A stretch of 64,000 nucleotides of DNA from Daphnia pulex (lineage: Eukaryota; Arthropoda; Branchiopoda; Diplostraca; Daphniidae), in assembly GCF_021134715.1 (NCBI RefSeq), contig NC_060023.1, positions 5,456,001 to 5,520,000 on the forward strand, in the 5' to 3' direction. A program made the translations under genes and the position numbers. Positions 1 to 13,144 of this stretch are shown one piece after another; the first letter of the stretch is position 1, and every line of letters begins with the position of its first letter. The notes below the pieces were generated by a model. That model had not been told where the DNA came from and ran no database searches. It was given only the letters and a program-made list of their open reading frames with translations.

Positions 1-849
1 TGCTCGATATTCAAATTTGTAAGCTGGATTTAAATATGAATTCAAACACAATTCTATTTTATACGCATGTCCGTGTAATTCATGCTCAACGCTTTTTCAC
101 GCTGACCAACATTACGCTATGCAAACTAACTTCAATAATATTATAATTTATTTTTTATGCTGAATTCAAATATGATTAATTAACGACGAACAATTTTTTT
201 TTATTTTTTCACGCAAACACATGCAATGCTATACAGTCTACCGCAGATAATAATTAAACTAGTACGCTGTATTCAACTTTTCATAGGGAACCCAAATATG
301 AATTTAAAAAACAGTCTATTGCTAATCCATGTCAACAACGGTAGCGGAAATTTTATCTCGCTTCAACAAGTTTCTTTCAGTCGCATATAGACGACTGCCT
401 TAATCTTATACATTAAATTCTATTTTAATGAAAGAAATTGTTGGTTACCAGACACAAGTTTATTAGTGATATACTCCCACATCAATGAAAACTTCTACAC
501 AGTCAATGCAGTCATGGTGTCAGGTTCAGAGACATCACGATTGGAATCTAAGTCGGAGTCTTGGTGAGAGTCACTGTTGGAGTCTTGATGATATTAACAT
601 CGGAGTCTTGGTCACAATCACGGTCTGAGTCACGGTAAAGTTCGAAGGTAAAGTTCAAGCTCCCGTAATGTAAATTTTGAAGAGTGAGACCGCTCTTGCA
701 ACTTTCCCTTTAATGCTTTTAAGTTCCAAGGTAATTATAACATATTATTTCCCTCTTGACATTGAATATATCGTGGATATTGTAAAAAAAACCTTGAAAG
801 AAATAATATTTCAGCTAATCTTATTTGAAAAAAATAATTGTATACTTTC
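1..849. other. AT-rich stretch without a recognisable gene
   Basis: I see no supported coding exon here. Between about 530 and 650 there is an imperfect short tandem pattern built on GGAGTC / GAGTCTTGG units, which is probably simple-sequence expansion. The short open frame at 677-892 has no coding character that I recognise. Confidence 0.5.
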
Positions 850-854
850 TTTCC

Positions 855-1758
855 TGATGACTGCTGCCAGCTCTGAACTATCGCTGTGCTGAATAGAAAT
901 GTCCTCTTTAAGTCTTAAGTGCATTTGGGCAAGTGTTTCGAGATAATTTTTCATTTCATGTTTGGTTTGTGATATTTCCTCTTTCCATCGTTTTGACATC
1001 ATCCAAGTGTCAATTCAATTTTAATTGGCTGTCAGGATTACTACAATAAACCACACACATTTCAACGTTAGAAAATATATTATTACTTTGGATTACGAAA
1101 GAATACTTTCTGCGGTTTAATTCCAAGGAAAAGACCCCGTTGAATACATTACTTTCGTAATTTGATATTTTGATTGCTTATTAATCAACGTCAACAGAGA
1201 AGTAGCTTTAGTGTTGGCCTCTTGCATTTTAAAATCGCACATTTACATGAGCACATATACAAAGGATCGAAAATTTTGAAACTTGCATTTATTATATTTA
1301 CCTCCATATTTCCTCATCATTTTGCGAACCCATCCATGTGTCAAATAAAACCCTTCTAGGTTGGCTTCCCGTTCGGCTTTAAAAGAATTTGGAATTTTCT
1401 TTTACTTTTTTTTTATTGGCGTTGTCATCAACCAATTTCTCTTCAGTGACGGACGCCACACTTAACTCTGAATTCTTTACATCTGACATACTTACATTAC
1501 ATACATACATACACACATATATGTATACATATATCATATGCATATACATATATACATTACATCTGTATCCTTCATCTATTAAATAATTTTTGTTTTATTT
1601 TTTGAAGTGGTGGAAATTAGAATTCTACTACCTTCTTCTCTTTTTTTGCTTTGAAAGAGCTTACATAGTATGCCGTGAAGGCCCACCTCAGTAAGCCCAC
1701 TCTTTGATAGAAGCGGAACAGTAAGTTTTTTCCTTGTCTCAACTTGATTCAAATTAGC
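855..1758 (-). CDS. Hypothetical gene fragment, two or three minus-strand exons
   Basis: I do not recognise this protein. Two minus-strand segments behave like real exons. 1665-1758 follows a good acceptor (TTGATTGCAG) and ends at a strong donor (GTAAGCT) in phase 1. 1302-1376 continues in the matching phase and ends at GTAAAT. Joined, they stay open and encode a basic segment with the motif HGWVRKMMRKYG. A third open stretch at about 855-1005 encodes a charged, helix-prone peptide (KRWKEEISQTKHEMKNYLE), but I could not find an acceptor for it in phase, and a stop lies just upstream. The start and end of the gene are not visible. It may be a lineage-specific gene or a decayed transposon-related protein. 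Confidence 0.3.
1495..1558. repeat. TACA/TATA microsatellite
   Basis: Imperfect runs of TACA, CATA and TATA repeats. They fall in the intron between the two hypothetical minus-strand exons at 1302-1376 and 1665-1758. Confidence 0.7.
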
Positions 1759-4700
1759 CTGCAATCAAATGAGAATTATTGAAATTGAATTATTGATTTG
1801 CCGATGAATTTTGATTTGATTAAACCTTTTAAGCAATTTTGTGTTTAGTATGGTACCAATGAGTAAGATAGGATGGTGTAAAGAGCGTGAATGTTCTTGT
1901 CGGCGATCAAGGCCAGTATCCTTAACTTACAGAGTCTTCCATTGAAGATTCATAAACTTTCCTACACAATGGATTGTAACATTTGAAGGACGCTGCACTT
2001 AAATCAAATCTGCCTTTGGGATCTAATCAATTGAAAAATGTTAACGGTCGCATTAAATTACGTCTTAGTCTAATTATATGGACCCGAAGGAAGGCTCAAT
2101 TCCAAGAGTCAGTTTTAGTTTTAAAAATTTGATTACCTAAAAGTGTGACAGTAACTATCATGAATTTATTCTTCAAAGGCTCAATTGTCAACGAGTTTAT
2201 GCTTAGATAAGATTGGCATTGCGGAGGAACAAATAAGCACGGAACTGCAACCTCTGAAAATAATTAAATTTGTAAACATCAATCAAAATATATATAGGCC
2301 ATCAACAAATTCCTCCCAGTGCACATCCCAATCAACAGCAATTTGGCCGATACGCCTCTCATGTTTCTTTACTTCTTCTCCCGAAGGTACACCCCCGTCA
2401 GCATCGATACTGAAATCAGTTTGAATTTGATTCAGATATTGTTCTAACGGACTCGTCCTAATTAGTCGAGGAAATATTTAGATTTTCATACAAGACAGTT
2501 ATCCTATTAGGCTGAAAATTACCGTGAAAGTTGTTGGCTACTTCAACATCTTCTCTATCCATTGTCTGGTGTTTTTATTTTTCAATAGAACAGCCTTTCT
2601 CATTCTTTTTCTTTTTGATGATTCCTTTTTTTTGTTGTGATCTGGGGGAACAGATGAACTTTGTCGTTTAACTTTGAGAAAACTTTTTTTCTCTTTTTTT
2701 TTCTTTTTTCCCTCTTATAATCTTTTTACTTTTGCAAATATAACTCTTTTTTAAATCTTTCAACAGATCATTTTTCTTTTGCGACATTTTCTTTGTTTGC
2801 TATTCAATAACACAATCACATTCTGGACGGAAACAGGTCCGTTTGCTGATTTGTACAACACGCTGATTAACGCGCGTTAACAATCTGTTAACTGATAAGA
2901 ATCCGATTTCGAAAAAGGGAGGGGAATTGGGGGATAGCAAAATGTTATTGCCTTCGTGCGACCCCAGCGTCAGAGAACGGAAACCAATTCGTTCTACACC
3001 CCTCAAAACATCCGTTTTTGACCAACACGGAATCGGATAAGTATCAGTTCCCTGGCGAAGACTGTGTTGTTTTCCCAGGGTCGTGACCGTGCCGGTATAT
3101 TTTTTGTGTCCCGTGGGGCTCTTTTTAATTTTTGCCCATCCCGGTCAAATCCGTGTTTTTTTTAAATCTTTTCATCCCTTGTAAGAAAAACTGCCCATTT
3201 AGCTCCGGGTTACAGTCTTAGACATGTAATGGAGTAAAGTTATGATTTTAAGTTATTCAGCTTTAGCCGTCGCCGCTAACACAACCAAACGAAATTTGTA
3301 TGAGTTTGGGTGAACTATAGCGGAATCAAAATAGAAAAATAGCTTTATTTAAAGCTGAATAGCTTATAGTCTGATCAGAACAGCCAAAAATGTCGTCATC
3401 CGCCAGGAAGGCAAGGGAAGAGTGATAAAAAATGGCGACTATGCTGGTTGGGAAATTGGCCAAATCAGCCCTTTACTAGATTGCTTATAACTCAGCCAAT
3501 CAAATACGGAAAAATAATTCCTTTTTGATTTGCATTTAGGGGTGGCCGAGTAATTTTTGGGAGAATTTTTTGTGGGGGGGGGGGGGGGGTTCGGGTTTCC
3601 CAAAAAGCGATATCGAAGACCCCCCTCCCCCAAATTGTCAAAATTTGAAAAAACCCAAACTTTAACAGAAAATATCTTGCGAACGGCAGAGAATATTTGA
3701 CTTCTGAAAACACAGGCGAATTCGGAGTAGAAAACTGGATAGGCCTGTATTTTTCCAAATTTTTACGTTCCATAGCGAAATGGGAAAAAAGGGTTCCGGG
3801 ATTTTTGTGCGCTTGAGTAGTGGATTGCTTGTTAAAAGGTCAAGATTGAACTACAAAAATACATGTAGTTTCAAATTGATTTTAATGTTAGTAAAAATTA
3901 AAATTTGGAGGAAGGGGTTTAGGAGAAGATTAAAAAAGTTAGTAGAAATAATGTTCATGAAAAAAGTGTGTTGCAATTTGTTTGAGGTCAAAGTACTATT
4001 CTGACCAGACAACTAACCATGATAAAACATATTGGCAAAGTAATTTTACAGTCTTAAACATTATTATCTTCATTATTTTTGTAGACAAATAAAAAAATTT
4101 TAAGACCAGTACATCTCTAGGAATAATGAATTTACGGAGGGACCGTCCGCCATAAGGTCCCTTGTAAACTTGTAAGCTTTTGGTGTCTTGACGAAATGTT
4201 AAGCATAGCTTGTCCATCACGATTTATTTTATTACAAGAACGTCGTTCATCAAATAACATTCAACCTTGGCAATATGATGAATAAGAGCATAAGGAACAT
4301 TTAATAGATGTAAAAATAATTTGATTTCCGTAAATTTATTTCATTATAATACTTTTTGCAAATTTTACATTATATATTGTATTTTTTAAACAGTAAACGC
4401 AAACATTTTCGAAGATGTTTTTTACTATACAGTCATGCGTGGGTGCTAATTTCCTGAGCAAGCAAATTGCTCTATATGTTTTTATTTTAAATTAACGGAC
4501 GGTATAGCTGAGGAAGCTTACTGTTCCTCTAATTTTTTTCGTTCTGGTGGGAAAGTTGAAAGAGGGAAAGGGAGGGAAGAAGAGAATGGAAAAGCGCAAA
4601 AAAAATCTAAAAAGGGGGAAAGGTGTGCTTTTTAGTATACCTTCCGTAAATTTTATATAAAAACATACAGAGCAATTTTCCTGCTCAAGAAATTTACACT

Positions 4701-5129
4701 CATGACTATATAAACTATAAACACAAATAACAAAGTTCATGAAGAAAATGTGATGATGCGACGTGCTATCCGTTAACAATTATCTTGACTCTTTGTTTTT
4801 TCTTTGGCGCGAAAGAAAATAAAGGGATAGGAGCGGAAAAAAGGGGAATAATAAAATTTCGTTTTTCAACTTGAAATGAAACCAAGAAAATATCAATAAA
4901 AAAATTGAAAATCAGACCTGAAATAAAGCTAACGCAGGCAAAAAAAAGGCCAAAGTGGCCTAATTGCATAAGGTCCTCTCGGCTTTCCAAAGTATTTTAA
5001 AACAGGCCAAAAGTACTTCAGAAAACAAAAACAAAAATCTGTACACACAAAATTTGTTTAAAAACTGTAGTACTGAAAGGACTGCAAAAACAGCGTTTTT
5101 GCATAAGGTCCTCTGCTTCCAAAGACTTT
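1759..5129. other. Mostly non-coding, with one coding-like patch
   Basis: No gene could be built. On the minus strand, 2283-2455 is an open stretch with acidic and basic coding-like composition (EEVKKHERRIGQIAVDWDVHW). It could be an exon of the hypothetical gene below 1758, but no clean donor joins them. 2580-2790 is T-rich simple sequence. A G homopolymer lies near 3575-3589. The remaining open frames up to 5.1 kb (for example 3439-4004 and 4492-4990) have biased low-complexity composition and no recognisable domain. Confidence 0.4.
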
Positions 5130-5236
5130 CGGTAGGTACTGTACGTCTGTAGGGGAGACTGGAGTAAGACGGGGCGGTTTTCGTTTGCCCCCTACAGTAC
5201 CTACCGGCGAAGTTGGTACTGCGTACCAACTTCGCC
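5130..5236. repeat. Two adjacent perfect hairpins
   Basis: CGGTAGGTACTGTA (5130-5143) pairs with TACAGTACCTACCG (5193-5206). Directly next to it, sharing the last base, GGCGAAGTTGGTA (5206-5218) pairs with TACCAACTTCGCC (5224-5236) across a 5-base loop. The spacer of the first hairpin contains TAGGGGAGACTGG, which resembles the terminus of the element at 29984. A direct repeat (GCATAAGGTCCTCT) occurs at about 4967 and 5101. This is probably the remains of a small inverted-repeat element. Confidence 0.6.
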
Positions 5237-6863
5237 CGTTTATACATGGCGTCTTATGGCACTACGCAACTTTATTTTTTATTTTTTTATTAGCAACCTA
5301 GTTGCTGTAGTGTTAAGATTTTTGGAGAGGGGGGTCACTACATAACTGTTAACACGAAAAAAATACGCCCCCCCCCCCTTTATGTACATTTCCCTACCCC
5401 CTGGAACTGGCGCCATGCGTAACCGCCGAGCAAAACTTTGGGCAGTTGCCGTGCTTTTCTTATGGCGCTACCAAAAAAGGGCCCTGTTTTAAAAAAATCA
5501 TAAAAAAATAACCGCTATACCTACGCACTTCTAGCTTTTACTAAAAGATGAAGACCAAGTTTACCTACATTTTAAGTAATTCAATAAATTTTTTTGTTAA
5601 AGTTTAGGGGTGTAACAAAAATAAAAAGAAAAAAACGGCAAAATTTTCCCCGAATGATGAGTCTCTCTAGTGGTAGGCATAGCAACTTCTTGTTCAGAGA
5701 CGAGAAATTTAGCGTAACAATTCAGTTTCTTTTTTAACTCATAGATGTCAATGCTCTCATGTTATAAAAAAAGGGGAGGAGTTAGGGGAGGAGCAATGGG
5801 CGTAGCTACATCATCCACAAGAGTCTTCAAAGCCCCATCACAGATAAAGACCACTGGTTGATTCTCTCCATAATAGAATTAAGCAATTAACATGGGCAAC
5901 TGTCGCCAACATTCTTGCTACCCTTCCTCCGATTTCTCCCACCCCCAAAATATAATTAGTAAAAAGTAAACTAGGTTATATGGGCTTTAAAACTAGAGTA
6001 TTTGGGGATTTTAAGGCTTTTTCGTTATTATACAGCATTAATTTTAAGATGGCGCATACTGCCATAAGCGCCGTGTTAAACACGGCGGAAAAATGTCGAC
6101 GCGGAAACCGATACTAAATTCATTTAAAAATAGTAAATCTACATAAAAAACGTTTAAATTTTAAAAACACATTTATTAACATATCAGCTTTGATTTTTGT
6201 ACTAAAAACTATAAAATATTTTCAATTAGACCACCATTTCCCATTTTCAAATTTTCAATTGTAAATTTATATTTCATCCCACCGTCCGATTTCGTCCGTT
6301 TTTTTTCACTTTCTTAAAAAGTAAGTATAAATAGTGCTCATTTAAAAAATTTCTAATTCTCTATGACCCCATGTCAAAATAAGATACAAGTTGGGCAACA
6401 ATCTTTTCTATACCCCTGATCCAATCCAAGTCTCCCCATTTTAGCAATTTGGGAAAATGGCATCCCTGTACATTAAAATCAAACCCGTGTGAGCGCCAAA
6501 CAGCAGAAGACGCCAATCTCGTCAACGGTTTTTTCAAAGTTTCAACTAGTGCTGGTTTCAATCAGTTTCTCTCTCTTTCAACTGTAGTGCAAGAGTGCAA
6601 GACTGAGCGTGAAATCGTTCAACTGGAAAATTGGTACTATAGGCGTAACTACCCGTATTTTCACAAGAAGATATTTTAAAACAGTGTTTAAGGAATCATA
6701 TAGAAACTTCAAAAATTTAATTAATAGTGAAAATCTCGTGAATATTCTATTTCCAAAGTGACAGTCGTCTATAATGCGTGATTGTCAACGTGTTCCCACT
6801 GCCAGAAGTAAACAAATTTGGACAAAGAACTAAGTGGCAAGAATCTCAAATAGATATTTAAAA
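5237..6863. other. Intergenic stretch upstream of the kinesin gene
   Basis: AT-rich DNA with scattered C runs (for example near 5371-5380) and no supported coding exon. The part nearest 6864 should contain the kinesin promoter and 5' UTR, but I could not identify a TATA box, initiator or other specific site with confidence. Confidence 0.4.
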
Positions 6864-9800
6864 ATGAAAGGTTCAGCATCTTCTGCAGGGTCAAGATCAA
6901 ATCAGAACCCACGATGTACTACCACATCATCTTCTTCAACAAAGACACCACTTGAAGGCCACCTCAAACCAAAAACACCTGCATTAATAACACCAAGCCC
7001 TAAAATAGAAAGAATGGAACGAAGAGAAAAATCTAATGCTCTAGAAAATGTACAAAGAGATCTCTCTACAAGGTGTGGAGTCCAACAGTCAAACAAATTG
7101 AAAGTTCCATTTACCATGAATGAAAGACACTCTACTGGAAGTCCCAAACTAAGCACACCTATTAGGTCTGGTCCACGAAGCTCTGAAATATCTATGTCAA
7201 CAATTGTGAGAACACCTGAAGTTTTTTCTACAGTACGTTTTGAAACCCCAAAAAGAAATCTTGCTAGTGAACAGGGTGGCTCTGGAGTTGAAACCAGCAA
7301 TTTAGTAGTTGCTGTAAGAGTTCGTCCTCAAACTGATAAAGAGAAAACTGAAATAGAAATGAAACCTGTAATTAGTGTAAAGGGAAATGAAATGAGTGTG
7401 CTGACAGATTATGGGCAAACACACTCTTTTACTTACGATCACTGCTTTTTGTCAAATGCCGCTTTTCATGACAAACAACATGATCAAGACAAAGTTTATG
7501 AAAGCTTGGCAAGGCCATTACTTTCTCAAGCCTTCAAAGGATTCAATACCTCGTTATTTGCCTATGGACAAACAGGTTCTGGGAAGAGTTTCAGTGTGAT
7601 GGGCAATATTGGCAGTAAAAATGAATTGCATGTGGAGAGTGGAATTGTACCACGTTTTTGCCGCGACCTTTTCCAAAAAATTGAACCACTTACGAGGAAT
7701 CCCGCTGATAACTTTTCAATTGAAATTCAAATAAGCTATTTCGAAATTTATAAAGAGAAAATTCAAGACCTTTTGTGTCCTGCAAGTAAATTAGGAGGAA
7801 GCTTGCGCGTTCGTGAACACCCACAAAATGTAAGAAAATTATTTTTCTGTATTCGTCTCAAAAATTTTTAAATGCAACTATTTTTGTACAGGGTCCATAT
7901 GTAGTTGATCTTTCGAAGCATGCAGTTAATTCGTTTGAAGAAATACAGCGTTGGCTTGTGGTTGGAAACCGGCAACGCGCAACTGCAGCAACATCTGCAA
8001 ATGAACATAGTTCACGTTCTCATGCTATATTTACCATCACATTAGCACAAAGTAAGATATATTTATTTGAAGGAAGTCTAAATATACTTCTGATTTTACA
8101 GGACGATCATTAAAGCAATTGGTTAATTGCAAAATTCTTTTATGTAGGTCAAGAAGAAAAGTTAGATGGTAAATCGCACCAAGTTCGGAAGCAGAGCCGC
8201 ATAAATTTTATTGATTTAGCTGGAAGTGAAAGGGTAGCTTCTTGTCAGTCCGTTGGTGATCGCCGAGAAGAAGGATTAACTATCAATCAATCGTTGTTGA
8301 CTTTGGGACGAGTTATCACTGCTTTAGCCGAACAAAATTTCGTACCCTACAGGTTAAAATTATTCAAAATTTATATTGAATTCCATCTAAAATTTTTCTG
8401 TGGAACTAATTTTCTATCATATTTTAAAACAGGGAGTCGGTATTGACTTGGCTTTTGAAGGAAAGTTTGGGCGGTGATTCAAAAACAGTAATGCTGGCCA
8501 CTGTTAGTCCATGCGCAGCTCACATAGAAGAAACGTTAGCAACCTTGCGTTACGCTTGTCAGGTTAGCAACATTTTTGGTAACTTATGTCTCTGAAAAAA
8601 TGTTTAAATTGGAAAACAATGTAGGCTCGTAAGATAGTCAACACTGCAAGAATTTGCGAGGATCCCAATTCCGTTCATATTCGTCACCTACGTGATCAGA
8701 TTAAGCTGATGGAAAATCGTTTACATGAGGCCAATGCTCGTTCGTCGGATGAGACAGCTGTAGCGGGTAGCAGCGCCAACGAGTCTTCCTCGCGTGTTCA
8801 ACAACTTGAAACTGAAATTCAGTGTCTGAAGAGTCGTTTGGCAGATGTCGAATGTCAAAAAGATATTTCTTGGCAAGAAAAGGTGACTCAAGCTGAAATG
8901 AAGCGAGCTGAAGCGGAAGAAGCTCTAGCGAACTTTGGTATTTCCAGTGTAAAAGATCCTAAAAAACCCTGTCTAGTCAACGTAAATCAGGTGAGCATCA
9001 GTAATAAATTTTAACTGCACTATTATAAACTGTAGGCTTACTTCAGTTTTTTTTTTCTCTAATTCATCCTATAACGATTACATTATATAACGAAATTGCA
9101 ACCTTGATATTTTTAGATATTTGTATAAAATAAATCGCGTGTCATTTTTAATGGAATGCCTTTTTCGTAGGATCCGTTGCTGTCTGGAACTCTTTTCTTC
9201 CCCTTGAAACCGGGGCAAAATTGGGTGGGTCCTCCAGTTTGTTCGGTTGAGCTACCAGCTATCCAGTTAACCGGTGTAATGATTGAAGATCAACATTGCT
9301 GCATTGAGCTCTCTGGAGATAACCTTAGACTGACTGCAAACGCGGAAACGTATGTAAATGGACAGCTGGTTACTTCAACTGGAGTAGATCTTCGCCATGG
9401 GGATCGAATTATTATTGGTGGAACCCATTATTTTCATTTGCACAACCCAAATGATTCCCAGTTTCAGGGGAAGAAAATGAATAACAATAAGGTAATTTCT
9501 TTGATCAATACTAAATATATTTGAGTGCTTACACATTTTACCCCAATAGGTTTCCGATTTTGAAAATGCGCACGAAGAACTGAGAAACTGTCAAGAAAAA
9601 CGCTTGCAAGTAGCTATCAAAGAAGCCCAAGAAAAGGCAAGGGTTTTGTTGATAGCCGAAATGGAAGAGCTCCGCCAAGAAGCGGCTTTAGAAATCTCTT
9701 TGCAACGCCATAGTTATGAAGACGAGATCGCGTCCCTTAATCGGGTGTTGCAAGAACGGCAATCCAATGATATTCCTTCGCCACTCCTCGCTTCACCTTC

Positions 9801-11743
9801 TACATCGAAGTCTACGAACTTGGAAGAAATTGAATCGCTCCTTCGAGATACACAAAGAAAACTAGCTCAACCAACAAAAAACTCTGAAGTATAACCCATT
9901 TTTTGTGTGTTCTAACAATCCTCATAATCTTGTTTTAACTCCAGGAATCCTCGTTTGTGATTCAATCCATGTTAAATGAGACCAATGCCATTTGTCGACG
10001 ATTTCAACAGCCTTATGCTTTCGTTCGGAAAGAGGCGCTTACGGAAGACCTACAGCCATTGATATGCGTTCAAGATCGGGATCGCCAGCTAGTAATGCAC
10101 TGGAATGTCGATACACTGCGGCAACGTTTGGAAGCGCTGCGAGAAGCCGTCGATGAGACAGGGGATTTTCCCGTTGATGCTATTTTCGAGAGAGGCGATG
10201 TGTGGCAGTTGGAAGACGGCACTTCTGCACTATTCGTCCCTGCCATCAAAGAAAAACTGGATAAACTGCTTAAACGTCACGACAGCAGTATGAGCGTTCT
10301 TGATGATAGCCGATTCAGTTTCGATTCTTCTAGACGCTCCAGCTTACTTTTCTCAAGATCCCCAACGATCAACACTGGGACAGCTGACACATGTAAAGAA
10401 CTGATTCACAAGTTGGGTGACGGCGACTTGAATTCCACATTTTGTGTTGCTGCTTCTTCCCTTCAGCGTGTGCTGGATATTCCTGATCGCACGTACACTT
10501 TTGTCATTCCACTCACTGTCCACGCCCACACACTTTTAGCCATTTACCCAGCATTAGTCAGCTTTTTCGTTCACAAAAGAGACGTACCATCAAGTATCCG
10601 AGCCAATTGGATACAGAGTACCAAGGAACTTGGACGTAAACTACAAAATTCCCTAGAGTTCGTCATGCAGGTTCGTTATTCGGTACAAGTATAAAAATAA
10701 AAGTTCACAAATGATTTAAGTTTATTTTTTTATCCTTAGGGTATTTCACTGGACTCTGTTGGTCTTTTCAACGATTGGGTCCACCGAACGCAGGACTCAC
10801 TCAATTCCATTCTTGCTAGTTACTGCGAGCTCTCTGTCGTTTTTTGCAACGAAGTTCCGAATTTGGACGTTATCACGTCTGCAACCGCATTCACGGGATT
10901 TGTTTCAGCTCAAACCAAAGTGCATCAAGCAACCATCGGTTTCGCTGACGATGTCCGGATGAAAATTGCGCAGCTTCCAGATGAAAATTCGATCGATTAT
11001 CTAGACAATTCCAGTTTGATGACGAGAGATTCATGGCTAGTGAAAGCTTCTCACGACGTCATAACACAAGTTCTAATCCTTCTTGAACAGTTTACGGAAA
11101 ACATTGACAGTAAATTTTTGTGCGAAAAGGACGTCGCTGCCATTCACTCGAAATTTCATCAACGAATTGATATTTTGTTGCGCATGGCGAATACTGTCGA
11201 AAACTTGTTGTCGTATCTGGAACTGGCCGATCTGACCCAAGTGAAACTGTGTGCCGCAGCATTGGAAGTTCAGGCCACCGCTTACGCAAATCAAATGGGT
11301 GTCTCTGCAGATATAACGTCAGTCTTGTGCGATGTTTCATTCGCAGTAAATTCGGTGCACAAAATCGTAGCAGAAAGAAGAAGGATGACAGCTCTGAGAA
11401 GAGGGCGGGACATAAGTTATAGTCCACTCCCAGCGCGGCTACTAGCCTCAACACCCCGCAAGTCCTCACACTTTGATGACGTTATTGAATCCGAAATCAG
11501 CAATTCTACATTTGAAACGGTATAGTAAAATTCACATAAATTTAAAAACTGAACCAAAAAATATGATGTCATTTATTTTAGGTGGAAAGCGATGAGTCCT
11601 TGGAAGAAGTGCCTATTTCACCGTCAGCCATAAAGAAAGCATTACTTTTTCATACTCCTTCGAAATCGAGTTTGAAACCGAACGGAAGCTTAAAACGCCC
11701 ACATAAATCTGTTCGCTTTAATGTTTCAGAGATGTCACTTTGA
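6864..11743 (+). CDS. KIF14: KIF14-like kinesin (kinesin-3 class, Nebbish/Klp38B type)
   Basis: Microtubule motor; KIF14 orthologues act at the spindle midzone and in cytokinesis. Ten exons join in phase: 6864-7829, 7892-8051, 8148-8352, 8433-8562, 8625-8990, 9171-9491, 9550-9888, 9945-10670, 10740-11519 and 11582-11743, giving 1384 residues. An S/T/P-rich head (about 1-145) is followed by the motor from VVAVRVRP (148). The P-loop is [10 protein letters not shown] (233), the SSRSH-like switch I is EHSSRSH and switch II is DLAGSE (about 398). A forkhead-associated domain fills exon 6 (about 610-716), then comes coiled coil and a long helical tail. The FHA domain directly after the motor and the [18 protein letters not shown] context favour KIF14 over other kinesin-3 members. 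The first ATG in the open frame is at 6864. AATAAA lies at 11941. The C-terminus has a KSVRF motif that fits the PP1-docking pattern. Confidence 0.95.
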
Positions 11744-13144
11744 AGATAGCACAAATTCCTGAATTAATGTATTTGGAGCTTATGCATTTCACAATTATCC
11801 GTAATATAAGTCTAAATGTGCTTTTTTAAAAAAATTCTCCTACTTGCATGTCAGATTTTCCATACTAAGTCTTTCTTGGCGATATTGTGTATTATATTTC
11901 TCGCGATCTAGTTTAGAACTACTATTTTGTTTCGTCTGAAAATAAACAAAACTACCTATCATTTTGATGCGTTCCTTAATTATGATTACCGTTTTCAAGG
12001 GAAATAATATAGGACAGCTATTACTTGCAATTCTTCTTACAAATATGAAATATTCGTAAAAAATGTCTGATTTCTTGATAATGTCTAGCGTAAATGTCTT
12101 GAAAATTTCAAGAAGGTCATGCCAGACGGAAGGGTTCCCGGTTCCCCCTACTTCCAGGCCTGCGTCTTTCGAGAGACAATGCGAACAGAAGTCTAAAAAG
12201 CCGTTAAAGTGTGTTAGGGTTAAAACCTCGTGCAGACTTCAGCCTTTTTTAGCGTTTTACCTATTACGTATGACGTATTTTCGGTTTAAGCAACCGTAAT
12301 ATAGAAGACAACTGGCTTTCCGTTGGGAAGAACCGGTTGCTTAAACCCTCTACGATAAGTAAAACGCTCCCAAAAGGCTGTGGGCGGAACGAGGCTTTAA
12401 CACACCGTGGGTTACCTTCTAATACACTATTGCATAACAAGAAGGGGAGGAAATATGCAAACTACGTCTAATTTATCGTTTGAAAGGCACATTTTAATTT
12501 TTAAGTTGATAGACTTAAACATCCTAAACAAAATTCTAGCTAGGACCTTCAAGTGTACTTTTAAAGGAAGTATTTATTTAATTTCATTTATTAGATGTGA
12601 CGGGGGTATAAAATAGCCACAATAATTCAAATACCAGATAATCTAAAGAAAGTTCTCTTTTTATGTCCACAGCTCTGGACATACTTCATTTGCAGTGCTT
12701 AATGCGGAAACAAGACCCTTCCAGGTTCGCCCTCGGGTATTAACGTGCAAGATATCAGTTAAAAGCTTTTGCTTATATTTTCAAAACAATTAAAATGTAG
12801 GAATTTCGTAAGATTTTGTTTATTGTAATTTCCTGGATTTTTTTTCTTTATCATTTACGAAATAAATTTATTATTATTTTATCATTTATCATTTTACGAA
12901 ATTCTTGAGTTAAACTCAGACAGTGGCCCAATTTCTCCATCACAAGGGCTGAGGTAAAAAGGCAACAGTTCAGGTTACAAGATCGAAGCCATATTTTAGG
13001 AAAAAAGTTTGAGGCAAGGCAACAATTCAGGGAAACAGATGGAGGCAACAATTCGAGAAAAAAGATGGAGGCAATTAGCTGCAGTCGATGTTTAAGGACG
13101 TCAAGTAATTAAGATCTTCAGACAATCAGTAAAAAAGGATTTGT
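11744..13144. other. Kinesin 3' UTR and intergenic DNA
   Basis: This contains the probable polyadenylation signal of the kinesin gene (AATAAA at 11941) and a foldback repeat at 12209-12405. From about 12.9 kb to 13.1 kb a purine-rich pattern of AGGCAACA / AGATGGAGGCAA units recurs imperfectly. No coding exon was recognised. Confidence 0.5.
12209..12405. mobile_element. Foldback/MITE-like inverted repeat
   Basis: A left arm of about 85 bp starting GTGTGTTAGGGTTAAAACCTC pairs imperfectly with a right arm ending AGGCTTTAACACAC. Matching inner blocks are AGCCTTTT, AGCGTTTTAC and GTTTAAGCAACC. The loop is about 40 bp. There is no coding capacity. The most likely origin is a non-autonomous foldback DNA transposon. 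Confidence 0.6.

Noticed and set aside
3439..4004. Overlapping open frames on both strands
   Set aside because: They are created by G-rich and proline/glycine-biased simple sequence, with no splice signals or domains.
4492..5247. Run of minus-strand open frames
   Set aside because: Low-complexity, phenylalanine-rich translations typical of AT-rich non-coding DNA; the region is better explained by short repeats and hairpins.
6834..6863. Upstream extension of the kinesin reading frame
   Set aside because: The frame is open here but begins with GTG; the first ATG is at 6864, and nuclear genes of animals rarely start at GTG.
7411..7599. Plus-strand open frame within the kinesin motor exon
   Set aside because: Shadow of the kinesin frame.
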